A DNA stretch of 64,000 nucleotides from Halichondria panicea (Eukaryota > Porifera > Demospongiae > Suberitida > Halichondriidae). Within the stretch, counting starts at the first letter, position 1; each line of letters starts with the position of its first letter. Below, in pieces: positions 34,490 through 46,320 of this stretch. The position numbers and the translations under genes are program-made. Where the stretch lies: NCBI RefSeq assembly GCF_963675165.1, contig NC_087391.1:1569001-1633000 (forward strand), in the 5' to 3' direction. Below the pieces are notes generated by a model. That model saw only the letters and a program-made list of their open reading frames with translations. It made no database searches and was not told the DNA's origin.

Positions 34490-35945
34490 ATGGAAGAAGG
34501 CAGTACCGATACCGGTACTAGTGTCTCCTCAGTGTGTGTGGAATGTGGTGAGAAGAATGACCAGGCTCTATACAAGAAATTCACTGGAGGAGCCATCCAG
34601 CTTTCTCAGTGTGTAAGATAACCTCGCATGCTGTATGAGGAGTGTCACTTTGTATGGCATGGCATTCATTGACATTGTTGGTATAATCATTTAAAACTTA
34701 TCTTGTGCGTAGGTCAAGTGCAAATGTGTGCTGGACAAATATGTGGAGTTTGATGCGGTGATACTATTGTTGGATATTCTCCTGCTCAAGATCCAGACGT
34801 ATCGCCACCTCATCTTTAACTATGGCCTCACCACCTCCTTCCTCACCAAGTTCTGTGTCCTCCTCATCCTCTGCCAAACCTATATCCTCACATTGGTGTA
34901 TAGTACATCTTGATGGCTGGTCAATAAAAGGCCGGAACCTATAGACAATGTCACTGTGATTTAATCGATTGTCCTATCCTACCGATTGCATGCATTTCCA
35001 ATCATTGTGTGAGCGTCTCTGTATGTATTCCTGTATTTGATGCTGTACTTGTTGTCTTGACAATACGTATGTGAACATTCCAAACTCCGCAGCCTGGGTT
35101 TGAATGATGCCTCCACCCTTACACTACAGGTCCACTTCCATTCTTTGCTCTTACAATCCACAGCAGGTACTATAATATAGCTCTTAATCACTGCTTGTGG
35201 GTAAATATATCCTCAGCACAGTTTGCTGTACTTGTACCGTCTACTGTATTATTTCCTAGAATTGGCATGTCTTTTGGCTGTCTCTTTTCTACTTGTGAGG
35301 GTTTTCTGTCCTGTCTCTGCTAAGTGAGTCTTTAACTCACAGTATGCAAGTGTGTATTACCTCCTCCTTCAGCAACACGCTTAGTGGTGTGTTTCGAGCA
35401 GTGGTCATCTCCAGTTTTGGTAAGCTGACCTCGGTGGCAGCTGTCGTGTGGACGGGGGACTACTTCTTGTGGTTACCCACTGTCCTCGTCCTACCTGCCC
35501 ACATCCAGGCTTTCAGAGGTCAGCTCCCATTCTGATGAGAGTGTCTGATGTTTGTTAACAAATAGCGATGGGGTAATAATTATTTTCCCTAGTGTATTGC
35601 CAAGGAGGTATTGTAAAATCCCTCATATAAATTATCCTGTACATGTGTGTACGTGTGTATTACAAATTATCTAGTCTTCTTGTGATCCCACCCCGGCTGT
35701 GAACCTGCTTGTTTTTGCCTGTAATCTACGATGTAATCTACGATGTGATCATAATCATGTATTTTGATCTAGTATAATTATATACATTATTGTCTGTTTA
35801 CCCTGTTGCTGTAGCTCTCCTGGACGTATCTCTGTCCCGGGCCTGTGCGATAGTATTACTACAGAGTGCCTTTATGTATTACGCTGACTACATCCTCAAC
35901 CAGTGGAGAACACACATACTTATGTACTTGTTAACATTACCCTAG
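34490..35945 (+). CDS. ARV1: ARV1 lipid-homeostasis protein of the ER
   Basis: Exons seen: 34490-34612, 34713-34895, 35260-35323, 35373-35518, 35815-35945. N-terminal ARV1 homology domain: CVECGEKNDQALYKKF and QCVKCKCVLDKYVEFD (two CxxC pairs, zinc-ribbon-like), then hydrophobic segments LLLDILLLKIQTYRH and LTKFCVLLILCQTYIL, VISSFGKLTSVAAVVW and a last segment ending LMYLLTLP with TAG. ARV1 acts in sterol and GPI-intermediate handling in the ER. The phase between exons at 34895 and 35260 needs one more base (mod 3), so a small exon between 34900 and 35250 is missing from my model. The terminal exons match the family well. It converges on Fringe-B at 210 bp. Confidence 0.85.
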
Positions 35946-36154
35946 CTATAGCCTCTACTAGTACCTAATTAAGTTCATTTTGTGCCGATTAGTGCACCTG
36001 ACTCATGCACGATCATAATTTTATTATGCAATTGTAATTTTTGCTGCAAGATTGAATTAGTGAAAATTGGTGAAAAATTAATTGTGAACACAAAGTACTC
36101 AAAACAGACAAAAATAACTACATGACATAACTGTATTGGCTAACAAACTTTTTA

Positions 36155-39100
36155 TCAGCTATCTGATGTTTTAGGTCTATAGGTATTAGGAATTTTTTTG
36201 CCTCTACGGAGCGCTTTTTGTTTAATAGTATTTTGTGTTTCTTCTGGTCTCGGTTTATTTTTATGTTCAGCGTTAGCTTTTTCTCCAGTGGAGACAGTCT
36301 CAAAGTATCCCGACCTGATGATCTCACAACACATGTACGTCTCCCAGGCACAGACACAGGTATGCTTTCCCTCTTGTTTTCGTTTTTCCCTGGCTTCAAC
36401 GAGGAATCTTTTCTGGTCAATACACCAGTGAAGGGTTGGGTAGATATGGCAGTGAATAGACTTGAACCTGGAGGAAAAGAATGACAAATTAATTATTATG
36501 ATAGTTGATTGCAAAGGACATGACATGTTGATTACACCTTCCATTTGGTATAGTTACAGAGTATATGCATTGCATGCTTTTAAAAGTATACGTCATTACA
36601 GTCTAAACTATATGATGTGCTTGTCAACCTACTGTGTGAGATCCTCGTCGATACTGAACAGTGCCCCGGGGACAAATACTACGTTAGGCACAGGCATCCA
36701 AGGAGCACCAGCCCCAAACCCATTGGAGAACGCTATCTGCGTAAACAAGAAACATTGGCTGATTTACACGACATTAAATTCAAACAAACTTTTACAAATT
36801 ATGACAAAAACAATGGTCACTCGCAAACAAATTTCATTGCAGTATGAAACACTGGGTGTACATAATTATATTCACCAAAGAAACAACGTTGACGTCATTA
36901 TCTCTCCTCTTACCATGTCTCTGATGTAGGGGGAAGGTGTAGAGGTGAGCAGGTCCAATCCATGGGTCCAGATCATCTGTGTGTGGGTGAGTGGCTTCCT
37001 CAGTACTGCACCTGTGAGCCGTAAACAATTAGTACCAATGCCTACAGACAGAACTTTGTGTTGCTTCTAAAGCCTAATTCAATGACAATCACTTTTCTCT
37101 AAGTATACATACAACCACAGAAATTCGTTACTGTTGCTTAGAAGGAGAACAATAATACATATGAGTGCTACAAGTGTGTAGCCGAGAAGCCACCATTGCT
37201 CATTATCACTCCCAATTGTACGTAACAGCTGCTCACCAGTGACTAGTCCCACTGTGACGTCCTCAGGCATTTGCGTCTTGCTACAAGACTCGTTAAAGGC
37301 ATGGCAACCACTGCAGAGATCAATGGAGTGAAAATGAACGTGTATACTTTCTTGCCGTATAGATTTAAGGTAATCAAAACAATAGTTGTAATGACTAGTT
37401 GAATAATTATAGACTTTGAGTGAGTAGCTATTTACTGTTAATACAAGACGACACTCACACTAGATAAGTCTTGGCGAGCTCCAACATGGCTCTACTAAGA
37501 CAGTACATTCCTCCAACAGCAAAGTGATATTTTTGTCCAGGCTTGCCCAGTTTTGAGGTGATGTTGACAATGCGAGGAGAGTCCCATTCAGAGCCAGACC
37601 TTCCCAGATACACAGGGTCTGTGCGAGGGTCGAACTTAGAGAGTTGCCGGGCCAACGGTGGTACATGCACATACATGTCATCATCAACATGGCATATCCA
37701 GCTGTGTGGGTGTTGAGAGAACACAGATGTACTAATTGTTTGTGTACACGCTGCAGTGATAACATAATTATGAATCCTTACACTGAGGTTCGAACTCATA
37801 CAAATGAACTCACTCAAAGTGCTTATTCTCAGGCTGAAACATTAGCTCCAGCTCCACTCCTGCCTTGCAGCACAGGTCCACTCTGTGAACAATAGCACTA
37901 CTAACTTCCATATACAGCTGCAATAATATTTAACAATGACTATTTACCAATGCTATGAATTACATAATGAATGCAAACACGGATCATAGAAGCTGCACAC
38001 TTACTTTAAGCCCACAACCATCTATAATAGTTATTGAGGCCACATTTTGGCCTTATAATTTTTAGGAAGATGAAATGTGAGCAAAGGGGCTGCATTTCAT
38101 AGTACAGATAATTACACAGACTTTGTACCCTATCTACGTACAAAAACAACTCACCTGTTGTGGGTGTGTCCAGACTTGGCATTGATGTAGTGCATGCCCA
38201 CCTCCTCCAGTTGCTCCGCTAGCTCACTGTCTTCATCATCCGTCACCAGGAACAGCGACTCGGGATACAACGTCATCACCCACGTCTCAAACATCACCCC
38301 CAGTCTCGTTTCATGGTAATCTTTCGTCGTTCGTATGGTGAACATAATGTTTCTACCTTGTTCTTCGTGAGGGGTAAGTTTCCGCATCTTTTTATTTGAG
38401 CATTCGAGTAATTCTTCAACAGAACCACTGCAAAAGTCTTTTAAGAATTGAGTGAGATTGCTGCTTCTGCCTAGAGATTGAATACGGGCCACATAGTCTC
38501 TAATAGAGACTCCAGATTTCAGGCCAGGGATTTTAAGCGATTGACGGTATGAATCCATGGGATTGACTCGAGCTAAAAGTGATTTCAGTTTACCACTTGT
38601 TTTGATTATTTTCAGTTGATGTTTCTCCCAGTTTTTCATTAGCTCTTCATTCTTACCTAGTTCTATAGATTCTGATTTTTTTGACGGACGATTCAAAACT
38701 CGACGTTTTTCTGTGGTGGATACATCTATATATCGTACTGTAGCTCGCCTTAAACCAGTGAATTCCCTACTAAAGTCATTAGGAGGCTTCTCTTTTGTAT
38801 CTAGCCCAATATCTTGTTTGTACTCCATATGACCGTCGTCGTGCAATTCATGTTTGTTGTCGTGCAATTCATCTTTGTCGATAGGCAATTCATCTTTGTC
38901 GTAGTGCAATTCATTTTTGTCCTGGTGCGATTCATCTTTGTCGTGATGTTTAGGAGCTTTTTCCAATTCGTCCATACCTTCTTTGGACTTTTTTCTCTGC
39001 ACTATCGTCTCCTCGAAAGCATCATCAGTTAGATTTTCATCATCGTCCATTTGGGGAGACTGTTTTACGGACCTCATATTTGCAAGTGATACATCGGCTG

Positions 39101-39296
39101 CTGCTGGAGAATCCTCAAAGTCTTGCAAACTTCTCGGGTGATGTTTTGGTTCCAGTAATGATGCATGTACAAGCCTGGGATGATGCACTGAGGGACTGAA
39201 ATAATTGAAGAGAGCAGAGAGAATGAAGAGTTGGGCTATCAGAGTCAAGAGCACAATGGCCATCATACCCAGCACGCCGTTCCTTTTGAGCCTCAT
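36155..39296 (-). CDS. Fringe-like GT31 glycosyltransferase, paralogue B
   Basis: Exons: 38155-39296, 37814-37882, 37459-37701, 37237-37310, 36914-37011, 36633-36736, 36155-36467. Phases close to 680 residues. Type II anchor MAIVLLTLIAQLFILSALF, then a very long stem (residues about 35-310) with a charged 7-residue repeat (DKDELHx-like, about 38825-38950). Catalytic part: NIMFTIRTTKDYHETRLGVM, LCCKAGVELELMF, ICHVDDDMYVHV (DxD), FAVGGMYCLSRAM, PEDVTVGLVTG, MIWTHGLDLL and FKSIHCHIYP near the end, all Fringe landmarks. It continues in a basic tail beyond the usual Fringe end. A Golgi location is expected. Notch O-fucose specificity is unproven. TGA is its stop, showing the standard code is used here. 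Confidence 0.88.
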
Positions 39297-39577
39297 CTTG
39301 AGAGTTTATTTTTAATACCTAAGTTTGGATTGAGATATAAAAGTTGCATCCATGAAAGAGACTAGAAAATATAAACATCTAGACTCTGTATGAACACAAA
39401 TATAGAAAGAGCCAGTAGTAAAATTAAGGCTGGTAGTATATTACCTTACCTAAAGATTCGTGTACAGTGTGTGATCTGATCTGACAGAACTGACAGATCG
39501 AAGCTTTATGTCCTGGAATCTCTTGTCAATAAGGGAAAGGTCGATAAACCAACAAAAATATCAAATGAATACTATTA

Positions 39578-39882
39578 ACTCTTCAATTAGGCATTCCTTC
39601 ATTATTATTGAATGTGGGGTATATATAGCTCAAGGAGATAAGCTACATGTACATGTTTACAGGAAAATATATTTTAATGACTCTTCAATTAGGCATTCCT
39701 TCATTATTATTGAATGTGGGGTATATATAGCTCAAGGAGATAAGCTACATGTACATGTATACAGGAAAATATATTTTAATGACTCTTCAATTAGGCATTC
39801 CTTCATTATTAGTGAATGTGGGGTATATATAGCTCAAGGAGATAAGCTACATGTACATGTATACAGGAAAATATATTTTAAT
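39578..39882. repeat. Triplicated 102-bp tandem repeat
   Basis: Three copies of a 102-bp unit (starting ctcttcaattaggcattcc) begin at about 39579, 39681 and 39783. They abut the TAA stop of SLC39A9, so they form its 3' UTR. Because 102 is divisible by 3, a plus-strand open frame of three 34-residue repeats results (39508-39906). It has no family likeness and I do not call it a gene. Confidence 0.85.
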
Positions 39883-42567
39883 GACCATGAGAATGAAAAG
39901 CATTGAACAAAAGAGGTAAGAATGCTCCAGATACTAACCAAACAAGTTCTGTTTTACTCAGTTTCCCGCCATTACTATTAGCCTCTCCACCGGCAGAGCT
40001 ATTGACGACCTCATTGAGGACGTGGACAGTGGAGACGTACAGGAATGTGCCGGCTGAGAACAGCATGGCTATGCCAGTCAGAGGGAGGTGGACAAGGTAC
40101 ATCACCTAGAAGTAGTATGTTGGTGTGGGTAAGATGTAATTACTATTCAGAACTGGTGGCAAATCAGTAAGCATAATTATGGTAATGGTCTAAGATACAA
40201 GATAACTACCGTATAGCGGGTAAGTTTCGTGGGGTAAAAAATTCGTTCAACTCGAGAAACGGTAGTTTTCGTGATAACTACCGTATAGCGGGTAAGTTTC
40301 GTGGGGTAAAAAATTCGTTCAACTCGAGAAACGGTAGTTTTCGTGAGTAAAAATTTCGTTTAGTCTCGTGGCTGCACGGCATTCCTACGTTCAGATAAGC
40401 CACGCCTACGATAAAATTTCGTGGAAGTCAGCCTGCCCGCCCACGAAAATAACGAATAATTTACCCCACGAAAATTACCCGCTATACGGTATTTAAGAGT
40501 AGCTTGTTTAAGTAAACGAGCCACGTGATGAACAAACTTATGCTCTGTGTTCAAAACAAAATCATGGTAAAATTACAAAAAAAACAGTCTACAAGACAAT
40601 ACGTTAGTTATGTAAATGTACGCGAGAGTTGTTAGGCAAAATCAACATAATTATCGTCAACAATAAGGGCCTCTATATACACTCAGTCAAAATTAATGAG
40701 TGTGCAAACGTGACTCACGATAGTAGTTATTTATTCACTCACTTTAACGAGTCCAAAGAAAGAGACGAAGGAAGCGATAGGAGCAGCTAGAGAGAACATC
40801 AGTAAATGCTTCTTTGCCGTGTATTTATCGTGGCCCTACATACAGTACACCATCATACATAATTATATCCAGGCTGACCTCACAAACTGTATAATCACGC
40901 ACACCACACATACCTCGTGAATCAGGAATGAGGTGAAACCGAATGCAGCTGGAGCCTATAGAGGAATATCCATACGGTGGTCATGTGACTATAAGCAGTA
41001 ACGCCACACCTTGTGTAGCATGATTGCTAAGAAGATGACGAGCTCGACGTCAGCTTTTGACAGGCCAGCAGCTGCTCCTAGTGCCAGACCATCAGCTGGG
41101 AAGGTAGACATCACATGACTCATACAGTAAACTACCATTTCAATGCGAAATAAATAAGCAAGATTTTCATGAATGCATGAGAACAACACTACCGTCACAA
41201 AGGTATACATAATATTGCGTTGCATGTAAATTAGAGACTCACCTGCTGCATGTACTACAAGTCCAATGGTGGCTGTCATCTTGTGTCTGCTGTGACGAGC
41301 ATTGCCATTGGCTCCATTCTCAGCATCTGAGGAGAGGGGAACAAAACACTGAGTGAGAGAATGACCACCATGGTTGATTATTTCCTAGAATATGACCTAT
41401 TAAATTTCTGAATCACTGAAAGTATTAATTGTGTTTGGTTTTTGATATACTGCAAGGACACTAGTGGAATAGCTTCGGCTACTAATCATGCAACAACATA
41501 TAAAGTAAAATGACTGAGCTAAAGTATCAGCAATTGTAGAGGACGGTTAGAGTGGCTGTGATACCGCATAACACAGTTTCAAATTTAAACGAGGACTATG
41601 TAATTAGAAGTTTACAGAAACATAGCACTACAAGTGTACCTAGAAACAAATACCTCAATCACCAAGTGTTTCTAGACTACCATAATTAATGAATTACTGG
41701 ACATTTGCTTCAACGACAACACGGTGACCACCCCCTCCCCTCTAGCTCATGTACCTGGAATTGAATGGGCGTGTCCCCCACTGCACTGATCTATGAGTAG
41801 CATGAACACAAAGCCCAGTATTAGGGAGAACCCCATCATGAACTGCAGCTGGTCTGTCGAGTACAGCCCCTCCTCACTGCCTGGTAGAGCACCCTCCTCT
41901 GATAAGGCTTTGATTTTCCGAACATGAGCACTGTTAGGGATAAGGTTATTGATTGGTCCTTCGTCGGCCGAGCGAACTTTCAAGGAGAGGTCGGAGAGAT
42001 CGGATTCGTGGGTGTGTGAGTGGTGGTTGTGATGACTGTGGAGTGCTGTGTGTGTGTTTAGGGGAGGGGGTGAAGAGGGATAGAAGATACGGTTCGTACA
42101 AATCATGCGTGATAAATAAATATTAGGAGTCATTCACAGGAGACGAAAGTCGGAGATGACACATAATGATCATAATTATACATACCCTCTCCAAAGAGTG
42201 CCTCCATACCCTCCGGTATGATCACAATCAGAGCCGTCCCAATAAGCAGACCAGCTCCAAATGTAGTCACTTTCCTTAGTACTCCCTATATATATATATG
42301 GGACCAGGAGTGGATTATGATAACATAAACAGTACTGACACATAACATCAGGCTTAAAACAATGCTATAAACATTGGTATAAATGCAGTTTGTGTCTATA
42401 TGTATACTCACAGCTGAGAGAGACAGCCCTAGGGGTATCAATGTGTGTAGTGTGTGTCTAGGTGTACTCACAGCTGAGAGAGACAGCACTAGGGGTATCA
42501 TTCCTGAGACATAGCAGCCAAAGAACATGGAGAGAGATAACAGCACCAATCTCCAGAATCCGTCCAT
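39878..42567 (-). CDS. SLC39A9: Zinc transporter ZIP9
   Basis: Eight exons, all in phase, 339 residues: 42472-42567, 42186-42285, 41755-42045, 41243-41326, 41010-41095, 40914-40955 (42 bp), 40743-40835, 39878-40105. First membrane segment [37 protein letters not shown], a His-rich loop ([12 protein letters not shown]), [13 protein letters not shown], then the metal-site helices [16 protein letters not shown] and MLHKAPAAFGF of the ZIP family, and the conserved [20 protein letters not shown]9 moves zinc into the cytosol from the Golgi/cell surface, and in vertebrates doubles as an androgen receptor. The first exon's 3' end is duplicated in the intron (42391-42450 against 42451-42510). Confidence 0.93.
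40207..40491. mobile_element. ACCGTATA-type MITE with tandemly duplicated 5' end
   Basis: taccgtatagcgggtaagtttcgtgggg occurs at 40207 and again 72 bp later. A single 3' end (gaaaattacccgctatacggta) closes at 40491. In an SLC39A9 intron. Confidence 0.8.
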
Positions 42568-42900
42568 ATCTTACCGGTATTCAACAGATTCGCCAGTTTG
42601 GAATCATTGTTTAAGGTAGATCAGATATTGTGTATCACTCACTCTTGCTTCTGGATTTACATGCAATGATTTCAATTTTTCATGTTTTATTAGTTAATTA
42701 GAGCAGAGATAATCTCTGATGAGAACCGTTCTATTCCCTTCTACTTCAAAATCTTGCATGACACCCTGACTCAATACAGTCATATGTACATGCAGTGTGG
42801 ATATAAAAGGCAATTTTAAAAAATATGGGCGGGAAAAACAACTTGTGCTTGAAAAAAAATCAGCATTGCCAATGTGAGGAGATAAATGTTGTAAGCAAAG

Positions 42901-45900
42901 TTAAAACATTGAGTCCAGCTCTGCGGCTAGTTCATCGTGTCCAACAGATTGGCTGCGTAGTGCTTTAAGGAGTTCCTCGTGTGATATGTTACTTGATTTG
43001 AGTCGAATGCGAAGTATATCTCTGAGACGGTCCCCATCGTCAGGTCTCTTGTTCTCGATGCTCTCAAGATCTACGCAAGGGAGGCCCAGACAAAGGCCCA
43101 GGTTGAACCACTTGTCCTTGGCAGGATACAATTGCTCCAAAAAACGTAGCAGGTCTGTTTCTTTCACTGTAATTAACATGTAGATATTGATGATGCTATG
43201 GATGGCATGGGAACATTATTTTACAGATTTCGTTACATGGGTAAAAAAATCCAATTACCAGGCTGGATGTCAGGGCGCTTGGAAGCTGGTGTTACAGGAG
43301 TTGCTCCAGTGTCATCTCTATTTCTTTTCCTACAAAGGACATCTGTACATGCATACAAACATTAGATTATCAAGGTAAACATAAGAAGACCGGTACACAT
43401 ATCTAATAGTTGAGCATGCCATTACTTGTGTCCTGGCTAGTAGTAGCCTCGTAATCTCCATTGGAATCATCTGCCATTTTTTTGGAAATCGAAATGAGTT
43501 CCTTGAGATTCTTGTCACGACATTGCTCCTCATACTTCCTCACTAACGTCTCGGCAGCATATTCTTCACGTGGTGGTAATGTCACTGACAACTTCATGCT
43601 ACACTTTTTATGAGGACAACACAAATTGTTCTTTATCCCCTCTATAATGCACGTGCAACAAAATAGGTGGGCGCATTTTGAAGCTATCGGTTGTTTCCAT
43701 GCACTTTTGCAGAGAGCACAAAATACATCTTCCTTGAAGATACTCGGATTAGCCCAACGGCAGATGTATAGCAAGTCAGCCCAAACGTCTGCTTCCATCA
43801 CCCAGAACTTGGAGTTGATCATCCTGAAGACTAGATCCATTGGAAGACTCCATTTTGAATGCAGGGTCTTGAGGAGGGCAATTAGTTCACTTAGTGTGAT
43901 TGACAGGAACATTTGAGCATTTTGAAGTTTGAGTATGCGAAGCTGAGATCTTTTTAGTCGCTTTTGTTCAGTGCCACAATCACATGTACATGTAACATGT
44001 CCATCCTCCTGAGACAAAGAAGAAGACAAGTATATTGAATTGGCTAAAGCCTCACTGTTGCTATGATTATATAGATAGAGCAGAGAGGGATTAGAAACGG
44101 AAGTACCCTCGAAGTACCATCCACGGTTTTAATCGAGGCTTAACACGAGGGCTAACATGAATAATTCATGAGAATTGTTTTGCTGTCTGTAAGAAGTCCA
44201 CAAGCAGTTTTGCTGCTAAACATCATTCGTTTCATACAGCTCTGTCTCTAGCTAGCTATAATAGCTCTGTGTAATGACTTTCAATACTTTGTCAGGATAT
44301 TTTCGTGATAAATTCAGTATTATAGGACATTTACGGGAACAAATATCCAATAATGTTGCGCATGTGCAAGCAGTCAGTAGCAGGCCTTCTCTTCAGGGGA
44401 GGCCAGTGAAGGAGGCTAAGGTACTATATAGGAACACAAGCATGAAAAAGCGCTCTGTGTACCTCTAGCTATTTCACGACAATCAAGCATTCTCGTTCTG
44501 TAATCAAATATTTGTATACAGTACATAGTACAACATACCCAGTCCATAATAGTCCGGTTCATTCTCATTTCAAAAGTACTTGATCCAAAGTGAACACGTT
44601 TTGGTATGTGTGCGAGTAGCTGGTGATTGAAAGATTCGACCCAGAACGTGTCACGACACTGCAAATAAACACAAGGCATGAATAGTAATCATAGTAATTA
44701 AATTAACATCCTTACTTGACAGTAAAACGGCGCATTTCTACAGATAAGAGTATCTTTTAGTCCTGCCTTACAAGCTTCAATGGCAGCAGGATCCTCAAGT
44801 TTTATCTTGGTAGGGCTGTCACCTAGATGCTTGAATAGTGAGCTTTTGTCACAATCCTCGTGCTCGTCCTGCAAACGCTTAGCCTTACGTTTGTCAGATA
44901 ACTCTGGAAACCAGGTTTTTCCTCTACCCTTTTTGGTACCAACTGCTATTTTCGCCATTTTCTTTGCTACATTTTTGGTGCCTGCAAATACACTGACTTG
45001 GTATTACAGAATGTACTTTGTTATCACTTACCGTTCCAGGTGTTGTACGAATTGAGATCATCAGCGACATACTTCTTCACTACAGGTTGATTGTCATGCT
45101 TTACTTCAACAACATTGAGACCTACACATACAACAAAATACATACACACAATGAATAAACAAACGGCATGGGGAATTTGATACCTTTTTCCAAAGTGCGA
45201 GGAAAAACTATTTTGGTACATGCAACTTTTCGAGTCGGTGCACAATTATGTTCGGTGTTGGACCCATTTGAGCAGCCAACAATTCTTTTTGCACTAATAA
45301 CGGTTAGATAACAAGTGTTACATAACAGACATACCTTCTTGACAGACAAGGAACGGTGATATTATACTCATTGGCTGTAGAGTCGTGGGGAGCATCTGTT
45401 ATTACCCATTGTTGATAAAGTACACTTGTTTCAAATACGATAATGGCCAGAAAAACATTTTCCTTGTTATCAAGTGTTGCGTTCACTTCCTCAATTGCAT
45501 TCAGCATGGATGACTTGGCACACGCGTCCACGTGTCCTCCTTTGTTACATACCATAATCACACAATGTTAATTATTAAGTGTAATAAAAAGTCCAAACAA
45601 ACGCACGTGAAGTAATGTATCGAGCACCGACTTTTCCCAAGCCGGCGGCATTGCCACTGAAGTGAATGCACTGACTTGGTAGAATTCCAGCACACGTGAA
45701 AGCATGAACGATCCTGGAACAAAGAGTCAAAAGTAAATAAAATAATGAACAAACTCACTTCTGGTTGACAATGTATCGTCCACCCTGTGTTCGTGAGCTA
45801 GCCCACCACTGACGCCTTCCGCTAGTGTCACACAAAAATTCAATGCGGAGGACATGCCCCTTCTGCAAAAAATTAATTACGGACAGTCATGTGAATTATG

Positions 45901-46225
45901 AGCAACGTACCTGCGAATATAAACTGGTGCAGAGACGGTGAAAAGTAGTTTGCTCACAAATGAACGGGAACTGGTCGTCACTGGCGTTGGCATTGCCAGT
46001 GAACATTCCTGAACAATAAATCATACAAACTTTTTCCCACGAGCTGACACAAACCTGACTTCTCCAACATTTGTTATACAGTGCAGTATCTATATTAGTT
46101 GGGCATGACTTTATGTTCAGAGTCGGGGCAAAATCTGTCAGGAAGGCTAAGCTGCCAGTTCTACAATATGTCCTAGATCCTGATCCAATCGATGTGTCTA
46201 CCACGTGGGCTAGATTTGCACACAT
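42901..46225 (-). CDS. Transposase-derived protein fused to RING finger and death domain
   Basis: Ten exons join in phase to 721 codons: 45911-46225, 45759-45862, 45607-45713, 45335-45539, 45184-45293, 45032-45121, 44716-44981, 44539-44658, 43426-44008, 42901-43166. The N-terminal two thirds resemble the large invertebrate transposase-like family with blocks GNAAGLGKVG, VVEVKHDNQPVVKKY, TWNGTKNVAKKM and DTFWVESFNHQLL followed by PKRVHFGSSTFEMRM. I know this family only by its pattern. Next is a helical linker and a C3HC4-like RING (FCALC...CAHLFCCTC...CPHKKC), then a C-terminal death domain (DLLRFLEQLYPAKDKWFNLG...LGLPCVDLESI...LAAELDSMF). RING suggests ubiquitin ligase activity and the death domain homotypic signalling. 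The start Met at 46225 is the first after the PNPT1-side spacer. An alternative is two genes, but the RING-death junction (A/gtaatg to TG) is in phase. Confidence 0.65.
44214..44420. repeat. Dispersed repeat in intron of the RING/death gene
   Basis: acagctctgtctctagctagct ... caggacat ... gcgcatgtgcaagcagtc ... ggaggccagtgaaggaggcta matches 20578-20768 and, inverted, 1180-1320. Confidence 0.65.
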
Positions 46226-46320
46226 GCGCGAAAATGAGAAACTCCTCCTAGCTGGGGCCAGACCACTCCTTTGGCCTCCAGCTGTGTAAGGTCGAAGGTC
46301 ACCCACGTGGCATAAAATTA
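46226..46320. promoter_or_regulatory. Divergent PNPT1 / RING-death-gene spacer
   Basis: About 95 bp between the two start codons, including cacgtgg and acccacgtggc (E-box-like CACGTG) near 46201 and 46300. Probably a bidirectional promoter. Inference from position. Confidence 0.45.

Noticed and set aside
36118-36420. Lysine-rich minus ORF over the Fringe-B last exon
   Set aside because: Alternative frame of the exon; the FKSIHCHIYP frame matches the family and the splice phase.
39508-39906. 132-codon plus ORF with three 34-residue repeats
   Set aside because: The frame is kept because the 102-bp unit is divisible by 3. It lies in the 3' UTR of SLC39A9 and resembles no protein.
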